In this document: positions 8,651 through 16,644 of the stretch, piece by piece
Position numbering within the stretch: position 1 is the first letter of the stretch
How the letters are laid out: each line of letters opens with the position of its first letter
Origin: an uncultured Clostridia bacterium
Lineage (GTDB): Bacteria; Bacillota; Clostridia; Oscillospirales; CAG-272
Assembly (NCBI GenBank): GCA_947632135.1
Contig: CANRNZ010000008.1
Location: 1 to 33,727, forward strand
Length of the DNA: 33,727 nucleotides
Direction: 5' to 3'
The notes under the pieces: model-generated
Seen by the model: only the letters and a program-made list of their open reading frames with translations
Told to the model about the DNA's origin: nothing
Databases searched by the model: none
Position numbers and translations under genes: made by a program

Positions 8651-9352
8651 ATGCCGAGGCTCGATGAAAATAAAAAGCAAAGCCCCGAGAAAACGGACGA
8701 AAGACTTGCCGAAAAGGGACGGCTTCTTACGCTGAGGCTTCGGGAAATATACCCCGAGGCAAGGTGCGCTCTGGAATACGGCGGCGACGCGTGGCGCCTT
8801 CTCGTTATGGCAAGGCTCTCCGCTCAGTGTACCGACGAAAGGGTAAATATCGTCTGCCGCAGGCTCTTCGACACCTTTCCCGACGCTCGCTCGATGGCGT
8901 CGGCTCCCCTTTTTGAAATAGAAGAAATCGTAAAGCCCTGCGGGCTGTACCACGGTAAGGCAAGGTCGATAAAGGAAGGGTCGGTTATAATTTCCGAAAA
9001 ATACGGCGGGACGGTGCCGAGTACGATGGAAGAGCTGCTGAGTCTCCCCGGAGTCGGCAGAAAGATAGCGAATCTTATTCTCGGCGACATATGGAAAAAA
9101 GGGGGAATCGTCGCGGACACGCACTGCATGAGAGTCTGCGCGAGATTCGGCTTTTACCCCGACACAAAAAAGGACCCCGTTATGACGGAAAAAATAATGG
9201 GAAAATATATAGAGGAGGGCGAGAGGAGCGATTTCTGCCACAGAATAGTTTATTTCGGACGCGAGTGGTGTACCGCAAGAAGTCCGAAATGCGCCTCATG
9301 CCCCGCGCGCGACCTTTGCGACTTTTTCGCAAAAAAACAAAAGGAGATGTGA
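8651..9352 (+). CDS. nth: endonuclease III, DNA glycosylase/AP lyase
   Basis: Base-excision repair enzyme that removes oxidised pyrimidines and cleaves at abasic sites. 233 residues. The helix-hairpin-helix LPGVGRKIANLIL carries the catalytic Lys K138, and VADTH gives the catalytic Asp D156; their 18-residue spacing equals K120/D138 of E. coli Nth. The C-terminal iron-sulfur signature C-X6-C-X2-C-X5-C is complete (CTARSPKCASCPARDLC). The N-terminal ~20 residues are charged and variable. ATG 8651 follows AAAGGG. The preceding 135-base gap consists of A-tract simple repeats. The next gene starts 5 bases after its stop. Confidence 0.96.
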   Translation: MPRLDENKKQSPEKTDERLAEKGRLLTLRLREIYPEARCALEYGGDAWRLLVMARLSAQCTDERVNIVCRRLFDTFPDARSMASAPLFEIEEIVKPCGLYHGKARSIKEGSVIISEKYGGTVPSTMEELLSLPGVGRKIANLILGDIWKKGGIVADTHCMRVCARFGFYPDTKKDPVMTEKIMGKYIEEGERSDFCHRIVYFGREWCTARSPKCASCPARDLCDFFAKKQKEM

Positions 9353-9357
9353 AAAAC

Positions 9358-10467
9358 TTGGCAAAAAAAGCAAAAAAGCAAAAAAATCCCCGACTCGGAA
9401 AAGTCGGAGGACAGGCCGTCCTTGAGGGAATAATGATGAGAAGCGGGGAAAACGTCAGCCTCGCGGTCAGAAAAGACGACGGCACGATAGCGGTTGAAAA
9501 CAGCAAATTCGTATCGGTAAGAAAAAAACATAAAATTCTGAATATCCCCATCATAAGAGGCTGCGTCAATATGGTCGAGATGCTCATAATGAGCTATTCG
9601 ACTCTCGAGCGCTCCGCGAAAATGCTCGGAATGGACGACTTCGATGAGGAGACAAAATTTGACAAATGGCTCAAAAAGACCTTCGGCGATAAAATACTGA
9701 ATATAATAATGCCCATTGCCGCAGTCCTCGGCGTGGCGCTCGCCGTGGCGCTCTTTATCGGGGTACCCGTGCTTGTCACAAAGTGGATAGAGTCCGCGGC
9801 GAAAGTCAGCCTCGGCTGGTGGAAGAACCTTATCTCGGGCGTTATCAAGATAGCCGTCTTTGTAATTTATATGCTCCTCGTTTCGCTTATGAAGGACATC
9901 AGAACCACGTTTGAGTATCACGGCGCGGAGCACAAAACGATAGCGTGCTACGAGGCGGGGGAGGAGATGACTCCCGAAAACGCAAAAAAATACACGCGCT
10001 TTCATCCCCGCTGCGGAACGAGCTTTATATTCGTTGTCCTGATTATCTCGATTTTTATTTCGTCGATTGTCAGCTGGGACTTGAACCCCGCGCTTATGGT
10101 GGCGCTTCGCCTGTGTCTTCTCCCGATTATAGTCGGGATAAGCTTTGAATTTTTGATGTATGCGGGAAAGCACCCGAATACCTTCACCTATATCCTCTCA
10201 TACCCCGGGCTTCTCATGCAGCGCATAACGACAAAGGAGCCGAATGAAAAACAGCTCGAGGTCGCAATACTTGCGGCAAAATGCGCAATGCCCGACGAGT
10301 TCCCCGAGGAATACAAAAAAGCGTCGGCAGCCGAGGATAAAGACAATACGGAAAATACGGAGAATACGGAAAAAACCGAAAAATCCGAAAACTCCGAAAA
10401 CTCCGAAAATTCCGAAATTTCCGAAAGCTCCGAAGCAAAAGAGCAAAGCTCCGACGGCGAAAGATGA
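9358..10467 (+). CDS. DUF1385 membrane protein (YqhQ-like)
   Basis: Membrane protein of unknown function, related to B. subtilis YqhQ. I place the start at TTG 9358, eight bases after AAGGAGATG, which gives 369 residues; an upstream in-frame ATG at 9091 lies inside nth and is rejected. The family signature GGQAVLEGIMMR is at residues 17-28, and EYHGAEHKTIACYEAGEEMT follows further on. At least four hydrophobic segments are visible (for example IMPIAAVLGVALAVALFIG and FIFVVLIISIFISSIVS). The last ~45 residues are a low-complexity tail of Asn, Thr, Ser, Glu and Lys encoded by a 9-base simple repeat, unusual for the family. It overlaps prmC by 4 bases, an arrangement common in Clostridia. Confidence 0.93.
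   Translation: MAKKAKKQKNPRLGKVGGQAVLEGIMMRSGENVSLAVRKDDGTIAVENSKFVSVRKKHKILNIPIIRGCVNMVEMLIMSYSTLERSAKMLGMDDFDEETKFDKWLKKTFGDKILNIIMPIAAVLGVALAVALFIGVPVLVTKWIESAAKVSLGWWKNLISGVIKIAVFVIYMLLVSLMKDIRTTFEYHGAEHKTIACYEAGEEMTPENAKKYTRFHPRCGTSFIFVVLIISIFISSIVSWDLNPALMVALRLCLLPIIVGISFEFLMYAGKHPNTFTYILSYPGLLMQRITTKEPNEKQLEVAILAAKCAMPDEFPEEYKKASAAEDKDNTENTENTEKTEKSENSENSENSEISESSEAKEQSSDGER
10330..10440 (+). repeat. 9-base simple repeat coding the YqhQ-like tail
   Basis: Degenerate 9-base units of the kind AATACGGAA and AACTCCGAA run through the 3' end of the gene and encode Glu-Asn-Thr/Ser triplets. The same CCGAAAATT-like core recurs in divIVA and in noncoding gaps of this window. Confidence 0.75.
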
Positions 10468-11372
10468 CCCTCGGAGAAATAGAAAAAAGGCTCTCCGCGG
10501 CGGGAGTCGAGAGCGCCGCCGCGGAGGCGAGAATGCTCGTATGCAAATTTGAGAAGGTTCCCATGTCAAGGCTCGTTATCGAAAAAAACGCGGACTTTAC
10601 GTCGGAAAAGCTTCTCTCGGCGGTGCGCCGCAGGGAAAGGCGGGAGCCGCTCCAGTATATTCTCGGCGAATGGGATTTTATGAACGAGACGTATGAGGTG
10701 AACCGCTCGGTTCTTATCCCGAGAGCCGAAACGGAAGCTCTCGTCGGATTCGGCATAAAGAATATTCCAAGCGGCGGCGTCTTTTGCGACCTCTGCACGG
10801 GCAGCGGGTGCGTCGCGGTGTCAACTCTTGCGGCAAGGGGCGATTTGTCCTGCGTTGCCGTGGAGAAGTTCTCGGGCGCAATGGAGACGGCGGAAAGAAA
10901 CGCCGCGCTGAACGGGGTAAAAAAGAGGGCGCGCTTTGTCCTCGGGGACGTCACGGAGGACGTATTTGAAAACGCCTCGCTCTCGGATTTTTTCGACGAT
11001 TTTAAAGACGATTTTAAAGATTGTGAAGAAAATAATAAAAATAAAGACGGCGGCATAAAATTCGACGCGATTCTGACAAACCCCCCCTACGTCACACAGT
11101 CCGAATACGAGGCTCTCGAACCCGAGCTGTATTTTGAGCCGAAGGCGGCGCTCACCGACGGCGGCGACGGTCTTTCGATTATAAAAAGTATACTCGGAAT
11201 ATACCCGAAATACCTTAAAAATGGCGGCTTTATAGCGATTGAAACCGGGGCGTATCAAAAACGGGACGTTGAAAAAATCGCCTCGGGGGTCGCTGCGGAA
11301 TGCGAATATTTAAAGGACGTCGAGGGGCGCGACAGAGTTTGCGTTTGCAGATTCCCCGCAAATGAAAAGTAA
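10464..11372 (+). CDS. prmC: peptide chain release factor N5-glutamine methyltransferase
   Basis: SAM-dependent enzyme that methylates the GGQ glutamine of release factors RF1 and RF2. 302 residues. The N-terminal helical domain includes RREPLQYILGEWDF; the Rossmann motif I is CDLCTGSGCVAVSTLA; the substrate-binding NPPY is at 206-209 in ILTNPPYV. An acidic Asp/Lys/Asn-rich insert (FFDDFKDDFKDCEENNKNK) just before the NPPY strand is longer than usual. It starts at ATG 10464, overlapping the previous stop, so translation is probably coupled. No prfA is visible in the window, although it often neighbours prmC. Confidence 0.95.
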   Translation: MTLGEIEKRLSAAGVESAAAEARMLVCKFEKVPMSRLVIEKNADFTSEKLLSAVRRRERREPLQYILGEWDFMNETYEVNRSVLIPRAETEALVGFGIKNIPSGGVFCDLCTGSGCVAVSTLAARGDLSCVAVEKFSGAMETAERNAALNGVKKRARFVLGDVTEDVFENASLSDFFDDFKDDFKDCEENNKNKDGGIKFDAILTNPPYVTQSEYEALEPELYFEPKAALTDGGDGLSIIKSILGIYPKYLKNGGFIAIETGAYQKRDVEKIASGVAAECEYLKDVEGRDRVCVCRFPANEK

Positions 11373-11441
11373 AAAACGGGAGAATAAAAAAACGCGCCTT
11401 GGATATTTTAAAATTAAAACAAAAAAATCAGAGAGAAAAAT

Positions 11442-11918
11442 ATGCGTAAAATTCTTAAAATATTTGTCGTTTTATGCAGCGTCGGCGCGGCGGTAACCGT
11501 CTACGCGGCGCTGAGCGGAATATTTGACGGCGCGTCGTTGGATAAAACGCTCTTTCTTGTTATCGCCTCGGTCTTTTCCGTCGCGGTGGGAGTCCTTTGC
11601 TCCGCGTGCTCGCGCCTTCTTGACAGAGTGAGTAATCTTGAGGACTATCTCGGCATATATGTTGATAAAGGGTATGAGTCCGAGGAGGACGAGCAGAAAA
11701 CCGAATGCCCGAACTGCCGCAAAATAATATCCTCCGATTTCAACATCTGCCCTTACTGCGGGAAAAGCGTCTCGGATATGACGCCGCAGGCGGAGCGGCC
11801 GTTGTCGACGGACCCTCTTTTTAAAACGGAGGACGAATCCTACAACGGAACGGACTACAGCGCGGAGGAGCCTGTCAGCGCGAACTTTGACGCCGAGGAC
11901 GGCGCGGTTTCGGACTGA
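11442..11918 (+). CDS. small membrane protein with C-terminal zinc ribbon
   Basis: Not recognised as a named family. 158 residues: two hydrophobic segments at about 5-24 and 36-56 form an N-terminal hairpin, followed by a short amphipathic stretch and a four-Cys zinc ribbon CPNC-X10-CPYC (C89, C92, C103, C106). The remaining 45 residues are acidic and Ser/Thr/Asp-rich without a domain. The ribbon and tail should be cytoplasmic if both helices cross the membrane. An AGAGAG run precedes ATG 11442. It is 69 bases after prmC and may belong to that operon. The heptamer repeat array begins 22 bases after its stop. Confidence 0.75.
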   Translation: MRKILKIFVVLCSVGAAVTVYAALSGIFDGASLDKTLFLVIASVFSVAVGVLCSACSRLLDRVSNLEDYLGIYVDKGYESEEDEQKTECPNCRKIISSDFNICPYCGKSVSDMTPQAERPLSTDPLFKTEDESYNGTDYSAEEPVSANFDAEDGAVSD

Positions 11919-11940
11919 GCCTTAATAATTATTTATCATT

Positions 11941-12080
11941 TTTTATCTTTTATCTTTTATCTTTTATCTTTCATCTTTTATCTTTCATCTTTTATCTTTC
12001 ATCTTGTATCTTTTATCTTTTATCTTTCATCTTGTATCTTTTATCTTTTATCTTTTATCTTTTATCTTTTATCTTTTATC
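11941..12080 (+). repeat. heptanucleotide tandem array, 20 units
   Basis: Exactly 20 contiguous 7-base units: 14 of TTTTATC, 4 of TTTCATC and 2 of TTGTATC. A four-unit block (TTTCATC, TTGTATC, TTTTATC, TTTTATC) is duplicated at 11997-12024 and 12025-12052, so the array has grown by block duplication. It fills most of the gap between the zinc-ribbon gene and ddl and ends 10 bases before the ddl GAGGAG ribosome site. It is noncoding. Confidence 0.97.
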
Positions 12081-12101
12081 CTATACAGCCGAGGAGCCTT
12101 T

Positions 12102-13295
12102 ATGGAAATACACGACACAGCAAACGGTCAAAAAACAAGCGAAAAAAACGGTAACGGTGTAAATTCAGACGTGAAAAAAGAAAATACGGAATATAATTAT
12201 AATAAAAAAGAAAATACAAACTCAAATAAAGAAAAACTCAAGCTGTGCGTGCTTTTCGGCAGCGCCTCGTCGGAATACGAGGTATCCCTTTCCTCAGCGT
12301 TCGGGGTGCTCGAAAACACGGACAGAGAGCTCTTTGACGTCTATCCCGTCGGCATAACAAAGGACGGCAGATGGTATCTTTATTTCGGCGACACATCGAA
12401 AATAAAGGACGGCTCATGGACGGGCGATAAAGCGAACCTTTACCCTCTGCTCTTCGACATGGCGCCGTCGGCAAAAAACTTTATATACGAGAAAAGCGGG
12501 GAAAAACGCAGCTTTAAGCCCGACGCGGTGTTCCCGGTCCTCCACGGAAAGGTCGGCGAGGGCGGGGAAATCCAAGGTATGCTTGAGATTTGCAAAATAC
12601 CCTTCGTCGGAGCTGACCACACGTCCTCCGGCGTCTGCATGGATAAGGCGCTCACCAAAATCATTGTCGGCGCGACAGGTATAAAGCAGGCGGCGTACTG
12701 CGCCGTCGAAAGACGCGACTTTGCATGCAACAGGCTCTCTGTAAGGGAAAAGGTAAAAGGACTCGGATATCCCGTTTTCGTAAAGCCCGCGAGGTCGGGC
12801 TCCTCAGTCGGGGTATCCAAGGTCAAAAGCGAAGACGGGCTCTTTGCCGCTCTTGAAAAGGCCTTTGAGGAGGACTCAAAGGTCGTCGTCGAGGAATATA
12901 TAGACGGGCGCGAAACGGAGGTCGCCGTTTTAGAGTCCGGCGGAAGGTATACCGTTTCAATCCCCGGAGAGATAGACCCCGGCTTCGAATTTTACGACTA
13001 CGAGACAAAATACATAAAAGACGGCGCATCATTCTATATCCCCGCGAGACTTGACGAAAATACAACAAACGAGGTAAGACGCGCCGCGCTCGAGGTCTTT
13101 AAGGCGGCGGGGTGCCGCGGGCTGTCAAGAGTCGACTTCTTTGTCACGCGCGACGGCAGGGTGATATTCAACGAGATAAACACGATACCGGGCTTCACAC
13201 CGATAAGCATGTACCCGAAGCTCTTTGAGGCGTCGGGAATATCCTATAAGGAGCTTATAAGCGAGCTTGTGCGCTCCGCTCTCGAAAAGGAGTAA
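12102..13295 (+). CDS. ddl: D-alanine--D-alanine ligase with Asn/Lys-rich N-terminal extension
   Basis: ATP-grasp ligase making D-Ala-D-Ala for the peptidoglycan stem peptide. 397 residues; the conserved enzyme begins near residue 47 (LKLCVLFGSASSEYEVSL). Typical blocks follow: HGKVGEGGEIQGMLE, FVKPARSGSSVGVSKV, EEYIDGRETEVAVLE, and RVDFFVTRDGRVIFNEINT with metal ligands, then PGFTPISMYPKLF. The omega-loop segment FYDYETKYI with Lys-Tyr is of the D-Ala-D-Ala rather than D-Ala-D-Lac (Van) type. The first 46 residues are a low-complexity Asn/Lys/Glu tract with no internal Met, so it cannot be trimmed by choosing a later ATG. ATG 12102 has GAGGAG five bases upstream, just after the heptamer array. 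Confidence 0.96.
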   Translation: MEIHDTANGQKTSEKNGNGVNSDVKKENTEYNYNKKENTNSNKEKLKLCVLFGSASSEYEVSLSSAFGVLENTDRELFDVYPVGITKDGRWYLYFGDTSKIKDGSWTGDKANLYPLLFDMAPSAKNFIYEKSGEKRSFKPDAVFPVLHGKVGEGGEIQGMLEICKIPFVGADHTSSGVCMDKALTKIIVGATGIKQAAYCAVERRDFACNRLSVREKVKGLGYPVFVKPARSGSSVGVSKVKSEDGLFAALEKAFEEDSKVVVEEYIDGRETEVAVLESGGRYTVSIPGEIDPGFEFYDYETKYIKDGASFYIPARLDENTTNEVRRAALEVFKAAGCRGLSRVDFFVTRDGRVIFNEINTIPGFTPISMYPKLFEASGISYKELISELVRSALEKE

Positions 13296-13605
13296 AACGC
13301 TCGGCTTTTAAATTTTCTTTTTTGGTTCTTTTATTTTGAATTTTTGATTTTTTAATTTTTTATTTTTGCGCCTTTGCTTGCATGTACTTTGCGCCGCCGC
13401 CGCGTACTCTGCGAACACGTTTCAAAAACTTTAAAATATCTTTAAAAATGTGTAAATTATAATACATATATATCTGATATATCAAATATATCAAATATAT
13501 TTTAAAAAAGCGCCGACGGCGTATAAACCTCACTCTTTTTTGTCTACAATAGAGTATTAAACGAGTATTAACGACTGCTTAAAAAGAAAAAAGAGGAGAC
13601 GCAAA
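13296..13605 (+). other. AT-rich intergenic region after ddl
   Basis: No gene is visible. It holds T-rich sequence after ddl, then a 9-base repeat around 13475-13503 (ATATATCAA-like units). Close to the next gene is a possible -10 TACAAT at 13545-13550 without a convincing -35. No clear stem plus T-run terminator was found. Confidence 0.5.
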
Positions 13606-13926
13606 ATGGTAAAGGGTTGTCAGAGAAGGACGATACACATAAAGGACACCGGCAGCAGGTACTACGAGGAAGCTTATTTCATACTGAGACCGGGCGCGGG
13701 AGAGCCCGCCTGCGAAGAGGATATTAAAGACGATATGATAGAGGAAGCGCTGAGGATAGCGGGGGAGAGCCTGTCGTCTGTCATGCCGGAGATAGAAAAA
13801 AATAAAAAGAAGAGAAAGAAAGGAAAGAAAGGACGTCTTTCCTCGGGCGGCGGCGCTTTCATAATCGGCTTTTGCGGCGGAGCGCTTTTTTCTGCCGCGC
13901 TCTGTTTTGTATTTTCTCTTTTGTGA
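13606..13926 (+). CDS. small Lys-rich protein with C-terminal membrane anchor
   Basis: 106 residues. The N-terminus (MVKGCQRRTIHIKDTGSRYY) and the following FEEAYFILRP-like block resemble a short conserved protein of Clostridia that begins MVKG and contains an LFEEAIFIVR-type segment; its function is unknown to me. Residues 66-77 are a cluster of Lys and Arg, and residues 84-106 are a Gly-rich hydrophobic helix ending at the C-terminus, suggesting a tail-anchored protein with a basic region next to the membrane. A good AAGAGGAG ribosome site precedes ATG 13606. It stands alone between gaps and is followed by a dispersed repeat. Confidence 0.72.
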   Translation: MVKGCQRRTIHIKDTGSRYYEEAYFILRPGAGEPACEEDIKDDMIEEALRIAGESLSSVMPEIEKNKKKRKKGKKGRLSSGGGAFIIGFCGGALFSAALCFVFSLL

Positions 13927-13991
13927 GCGTCTTGACAAGACGTCCGGCAAAGTCTATAATATTCAAGGCTATGATGACGGAATCGAGAACT

Positions 13992-14255
13992 GTGTTCGCG
14001 CTCGCCCACCCCAAAAGTTTTCGCGCCATGTTCGCACTCACCCAACATGAGAAGTTTTCGCCCGCCTTTTTCAAAAGGCGGCGGGGTCGAGGGGCAGAGC
14101 CCTCGTCGCGCTCCGCAGAGCGCGAAAGCTCCGATACGCGTTCTTTTTGCAAAGCTTTTTCTTGCGCTTCTGAGTCAAGAAAAAGCGTTGGGCGGTTTGC
14201 GCTGCATAAAGGGGCGAGGCACCGACTTCAAGAGCCTCCCCTTTCAGGGGATGCA
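13992..14255 (+). repeat. dispersed hairpin-rich element, copy A
   Basis: Copy A of an element also found at about 16645 and 29137. It contains two AAGTTTTCG modules (14015, 14052), a CGCCTTT/AAAGGCG hairpin, the core GGGGTCGAGGGGCAGAGCCC, the 8-bp hairpin TCGCGCTC/GAGCGCGA at 14106-14125, and an 11-bp hairpin GCTTTTTCTTG/CAAGAAAAAGC at 14154-14186. About 110 bases from GGGGTCGAGG to AAAAGCGTT match copy C almost exactly. Open frames across it are not convincing as genes. Confidence 0.85.
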
Positions 14256-14262
14256 CTTACCA

Positions 14263-14304
14263 CTGACTACTGACTACTGACCACCGGCCACCGGCCACTG
14301 ATCC
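14263..14304 (+). repeat. 7-bp tandem repeat next to copy A
   Basis: Six 7-base units in a row: CTGACTA twice, CTGACCA, CCGGCCA twice, CTGATCC. It directly follows the dispersed element. Confidence 0.85.
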
Positions 14305-14323
14305 ATGTATTTTCGAAAATTTT

Positions 14324-14352
14324 TTGACTTTTAAAATAAAACAATTTAAAAT
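14324..14352 (+). promoter_or_regulatory. predicted sigma-A promoter for rnj
   Basis: A -35 TTGACT (14324-14329) and a -10 TAAAAT (14347-14352) are separated by 17 bases, each matching consensus at 5 of 6 positions. This would give the RNase J mRNA a leader of about 250 bases. Prediction by inspection only; the region is AT-rich, so chance matches are possible. Confidence 0.45.
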
Positions 14353-14540
14353 TTAATAATCCGAAAATCGAAATTCGGCGGGTAAAACGGAATATTTTGA
14401 AGAATTTCGAAAGGTTTCGAAAAATTTCGAAAACGGCAGTCCGCCGCCCTCGGACACGCCTTTTTCGCCTTTTTGTATTTTTTATTTTCTCGTTTTCGTG
14501 TTCTCGCCTTTTGTCGCTTTCGATACGGATTTTAAGAGTA

Positions 14541-14600
14541 TTTAAGGAAAAGTTTTAAGAAAAGTTTTAAGAAAAGTTTTAAGAAGTGTTTTAAGAAAGG
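14541..14600 (+). repeat. 12-bp tandem repeat containing the rnj Shine-Dalgarno
   Basis: Five consecutive 12-base units, TTTTAAGAAAAG with small variations. The last unit (TTTTAAGAAAGG, 14589-14600) supplies the AAAGG that is continued by AAG as the ribosome site for rnj. The first unit contains a similar AAGGAAAA. Confidence 0.92.
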
Positions 14601-14612
14601 AAGCAATAATTG

Positions 14613-16283
14613 ATGGCAAAAAACAAGCCGAAGCTCCGCCTGATGATGCTTGGCGGGCTTTGCGAAATAGGAAAAAACCTGACTGTTTTGGAATACGGCG
14701 ACGATATACTTATTATCGACTGCGGTCTCGCATTTCCCGATGAGGACATGCTCGGAATCGACCTTGTAATTCCCGACATAACATATCTCGAAAAGAACAA
14801 AGAAAAAATACGCGGTATACTTCTGACACACGGCCACGAGGACCATATCGGCGCGATACCCTACGTGCTCAGAACAATAAACCCGCCAATATACGGCACA
14901 AAGCTCACTCTCGGAATCCTTGAAAACAAGCTCGCGGAGCATAAGCTCGAAAAGCAGGCAAAGCTCGTTACGGTCTATCACGGAACGGTTTTGAAGCTCG
15001 GAGTTTTCGAGGCGGAATTTATACGTGTCAATCACTCTATCGCCGACGCGTGCTGTATAGCCGTAAAAACTCCCGTCGGGGTAGTCTTTCACACAGGCGA
15101 CTTCAAGCTTGACGTCTCGCCAATCGGCGGCGAGATGATGGACCTTACGAGAATAGGGGAGTACGGACGGGACGGGGTGCTCGTCATGCTCGGCGAGTCG
15201 ACCAATGCCGAGAGACCCGGCTTTACACCCTCCGAGAGAAAGGTCGGCTCCTCTCTCGACCAGATTTTTCGCTCAAATACCGAAAAAAGGGTAATAGTCG
15301 CCACGTTTTCGTCAAACGTCCACAGAGTGCAGCAGATAATCGACGTCAGCGTCAGATACGGACGTAAGGTCGCGATAACGGGGCGAAGCATGATAAACGT
15401 GATCGGAGCCGCCGTCAGACTCGGATACATGAACGTGCCCTCGGGAACTCTTATCGACATAACCGAAATAAACAGATACCCGTCAAATCAGCTTACGATA
15501 ATAACGACAGGCTCCCAGGGAGAGCCGATGTCGGCGCTTTACAGAATGGCGTTTTCCGAGCACAGCATGGTCTCCCTTAACTCCGGGGACCTTGTCGTCC
15601 TGTCCTCGCACGCAATCCCGGGAAACGAGCTGCTCGTCGGAAATATAGTAAACGAAATGTACAAGTGCGGAGTGGACGTGTACCACGACGAGGCTGAGGT
15701 TCATGTTTCGGGGCACGCGTGCCAGGAGGAATTAAAGCTCATGCACGCGCTCGTAAAGCCGAAATACTTCGTTCCGATTCACGGCGAGTACAGACACCTC
15801 ATGCAGCATAAGGAGCTTGCCGAATTTATGGGCACTCCCGCGTCGAATATATTCGTTATGGGAATAGGAGATGTGCTGGAGTTTGACGAAAACGGCGCGG
15901 CAAAGAGAGCGGGCAGCGTTCCGTCGGGGCATGTCCTTATCGACGGGTACGGAGTCGGCGACGTCGGAAATATCGTCCTTCGCGACAGACGCCATCTATC
16001 TCAGGACGGACTTATCGTCGTCGTCGCGGCGGTGGACAGCAGCTCGGGCAGCATAGTGTCGGGGCCCGATATAATTTCAAGAGGCTTTGTCTACGTCAGG
16101 GAGAGCGAGGAGCTTATGGAGGACGTGAAAAAGCTCTGCGAGAGCGTGTTTGAGGAAATGCTCGAGGACGGAGTTTTCGAGTGGAACCAGATGAAAAACA
16201 ACATAAAGGAAACGCTCACAAAATATATTTACAGCAAGACAAAGCGCAAGCCGATGATTCTTCCCGTCATAATGAACATATAG
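14613..16283 (+). CDS. rnj: ribonuclease J
   Basis: Metallo-beta-lactamase/beta-CASP ribonuclease with endo- and 5'-exonuclease activity, central to mRNA decay and RNA maturation in Firmicutes. 556 residues from ATG 14613 (a TTG one codon earlier at 14610 is also possible). The metal-binding motif HGHEDH is at 73-78, matching H74-H79 of B. subtilis J1. Further ligands lie in VNHSIAD and HTGDFKLD, and the beta-CASP region contains TTGSQGEPMSALYRMA and the conserved VSGHACQEELKLM and PIHGEYRHL. The C-terminal domain is complete. A paralogue could exist elsewhere; J1 and J2 cannot be told apart here. The leader carries 12-bp repeats. Confidence 0.97.
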   Translation: MAKNKPKLRLMMLGGLCEIGKNLTVLEYGDDILIIDCGLAFPDEDMLGIDLVIPDITYLEKNKEKIRGILLTHGHEDHIGAIPYVLRTINPPIYGTKLTLGILENKLAEHKLEKQAKLVTVYHGTVLKLGVFEAEFIRVNHSIADACCIAVKTPVGVVFHTGDFKLDVSPIGGEMMDLTRIGEYGRDGVLVMLGESTNAERPGFTPSERKVGSSLDQIFRSNTEKRVIVATFSSNVHRVQQIIDVSVRYGRKVAITGRSMINVIGAAVRLGYMNVPSGTLIDITEINRYPSNQLTIITTGSQGEPMSALYRMAFSEHSMVSLNSGDLVVLSSHAIPGNELLVGNIVNEMYKCGVDVYHDEAEVHVSGHACQEELKLMHALVKPKYFVPIHGEYRHLMQHKELAEFMGTPASNIFVMGIGDVLEFDENGAAKRAGSVPSGHVLIDGYGVGDVGNIVLRDRRHLSQDGLIVVVAAVDSSSGSIVSGPDIISRGFVYVRESEELMEDVKKLCESVFEEMLEDGVFEWNQMKNNIKETLTKYIYSKTKRKPMILPVIMNI

Positions 16284-16340
16284 AACATATAGAATATAGA
16301 TGCGGATTCGATAAAAAACAGGAAGGCTAAGGGGTTTAAT

Positions 16341-16637
16341 ATGGTAAGACACGTTATTTTGTGGAAGTTAAAGGACTCGGAGGGAAATACGGAGAAGATA
16401 AAGTCCGACGCAAAGGAAAACCTCGAAGCGCTCGTCGGTAAAATAGACGGACTCGAAAAGTTAGAGTTAAATATTTCGCCGTGCAGGTCGTCGAATTGCG
16501 ACATGATGCTCGACAGCCTGTTTGAGAGCGAGGCGGCGCTGAAGGCGTACCAAACGCACCCTGCGCACGCTGCGGCGGCGGACAAGTATGTGCGTCCGTT
16601 TGCCGAAAAACGGCTTTGCTTTGACTTTGAGTGCTGA
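16341..16637 (+). CDS. Dabb (stress-responsive A/B barrel) domain protein
   Basis: 98 residues matching the Dabb fold along its whole length: the opening VRHVILWKLKD, central ...GLEKLELNISPC, and ALKAYQTHPAHAAAADKYVRPF with the conserved YQxHPxH segment. These small dimeric alpha/beta-barrel proteins are related to antibiotic biosynthesis monooxygenase folds; the bacterial ones mostly lack a known function. AAGGGG precedes ATG 16341. It follows rnj by 57 bases and may share its transcript, which would end at the terminator at 16891. Confidence 0.88.
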   Translation: MVRHVILWKLKDSEGNTEKIKSDAKENLEALVGKIDGLEKLELNISPCRSSNCDMMLDSLFESEAALKAYQTHPAHAAAADKYVRPFAEKRLCFDFEC

Positions 16638-16644
16638 ATTTTAA

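Noticed and set aside
9091..9357. Upstream in-frame ATG extending the YqhQ-like gene into nth
   Set aside because: It would overlap nth by 260 bases, whereas TTG 9358 has an ideal ribosome site and gives the family's usual N-terminus.
9250..10173. 307-codon minus-strand frame over the YqhQ-like gene
   Set aside because: Shadow of a GC-structured coding gene; the plus strand has a recognised family and start.
10214..11056. 280-codon minus-strand frame over prmC
   Set aside because: Shadow; low-complexity Ser/Phe/Arg product opposite the plus-strand repeats and prmC.
11941..12080. CRISPR array
   Set aside because: Units are 7 bases and contiguous with no spacers; no cas genes are present. 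The 117-bp units at the right edge also have no spacers and are coding.
13872..14280. Overlapping small frames in copies A and C of the dispersed element with a shared product
   Set aside because: The similarity follows the hairpin structure and shifts frame between copies; no ribosome site and frames differ in length, so a gene is unlikely.
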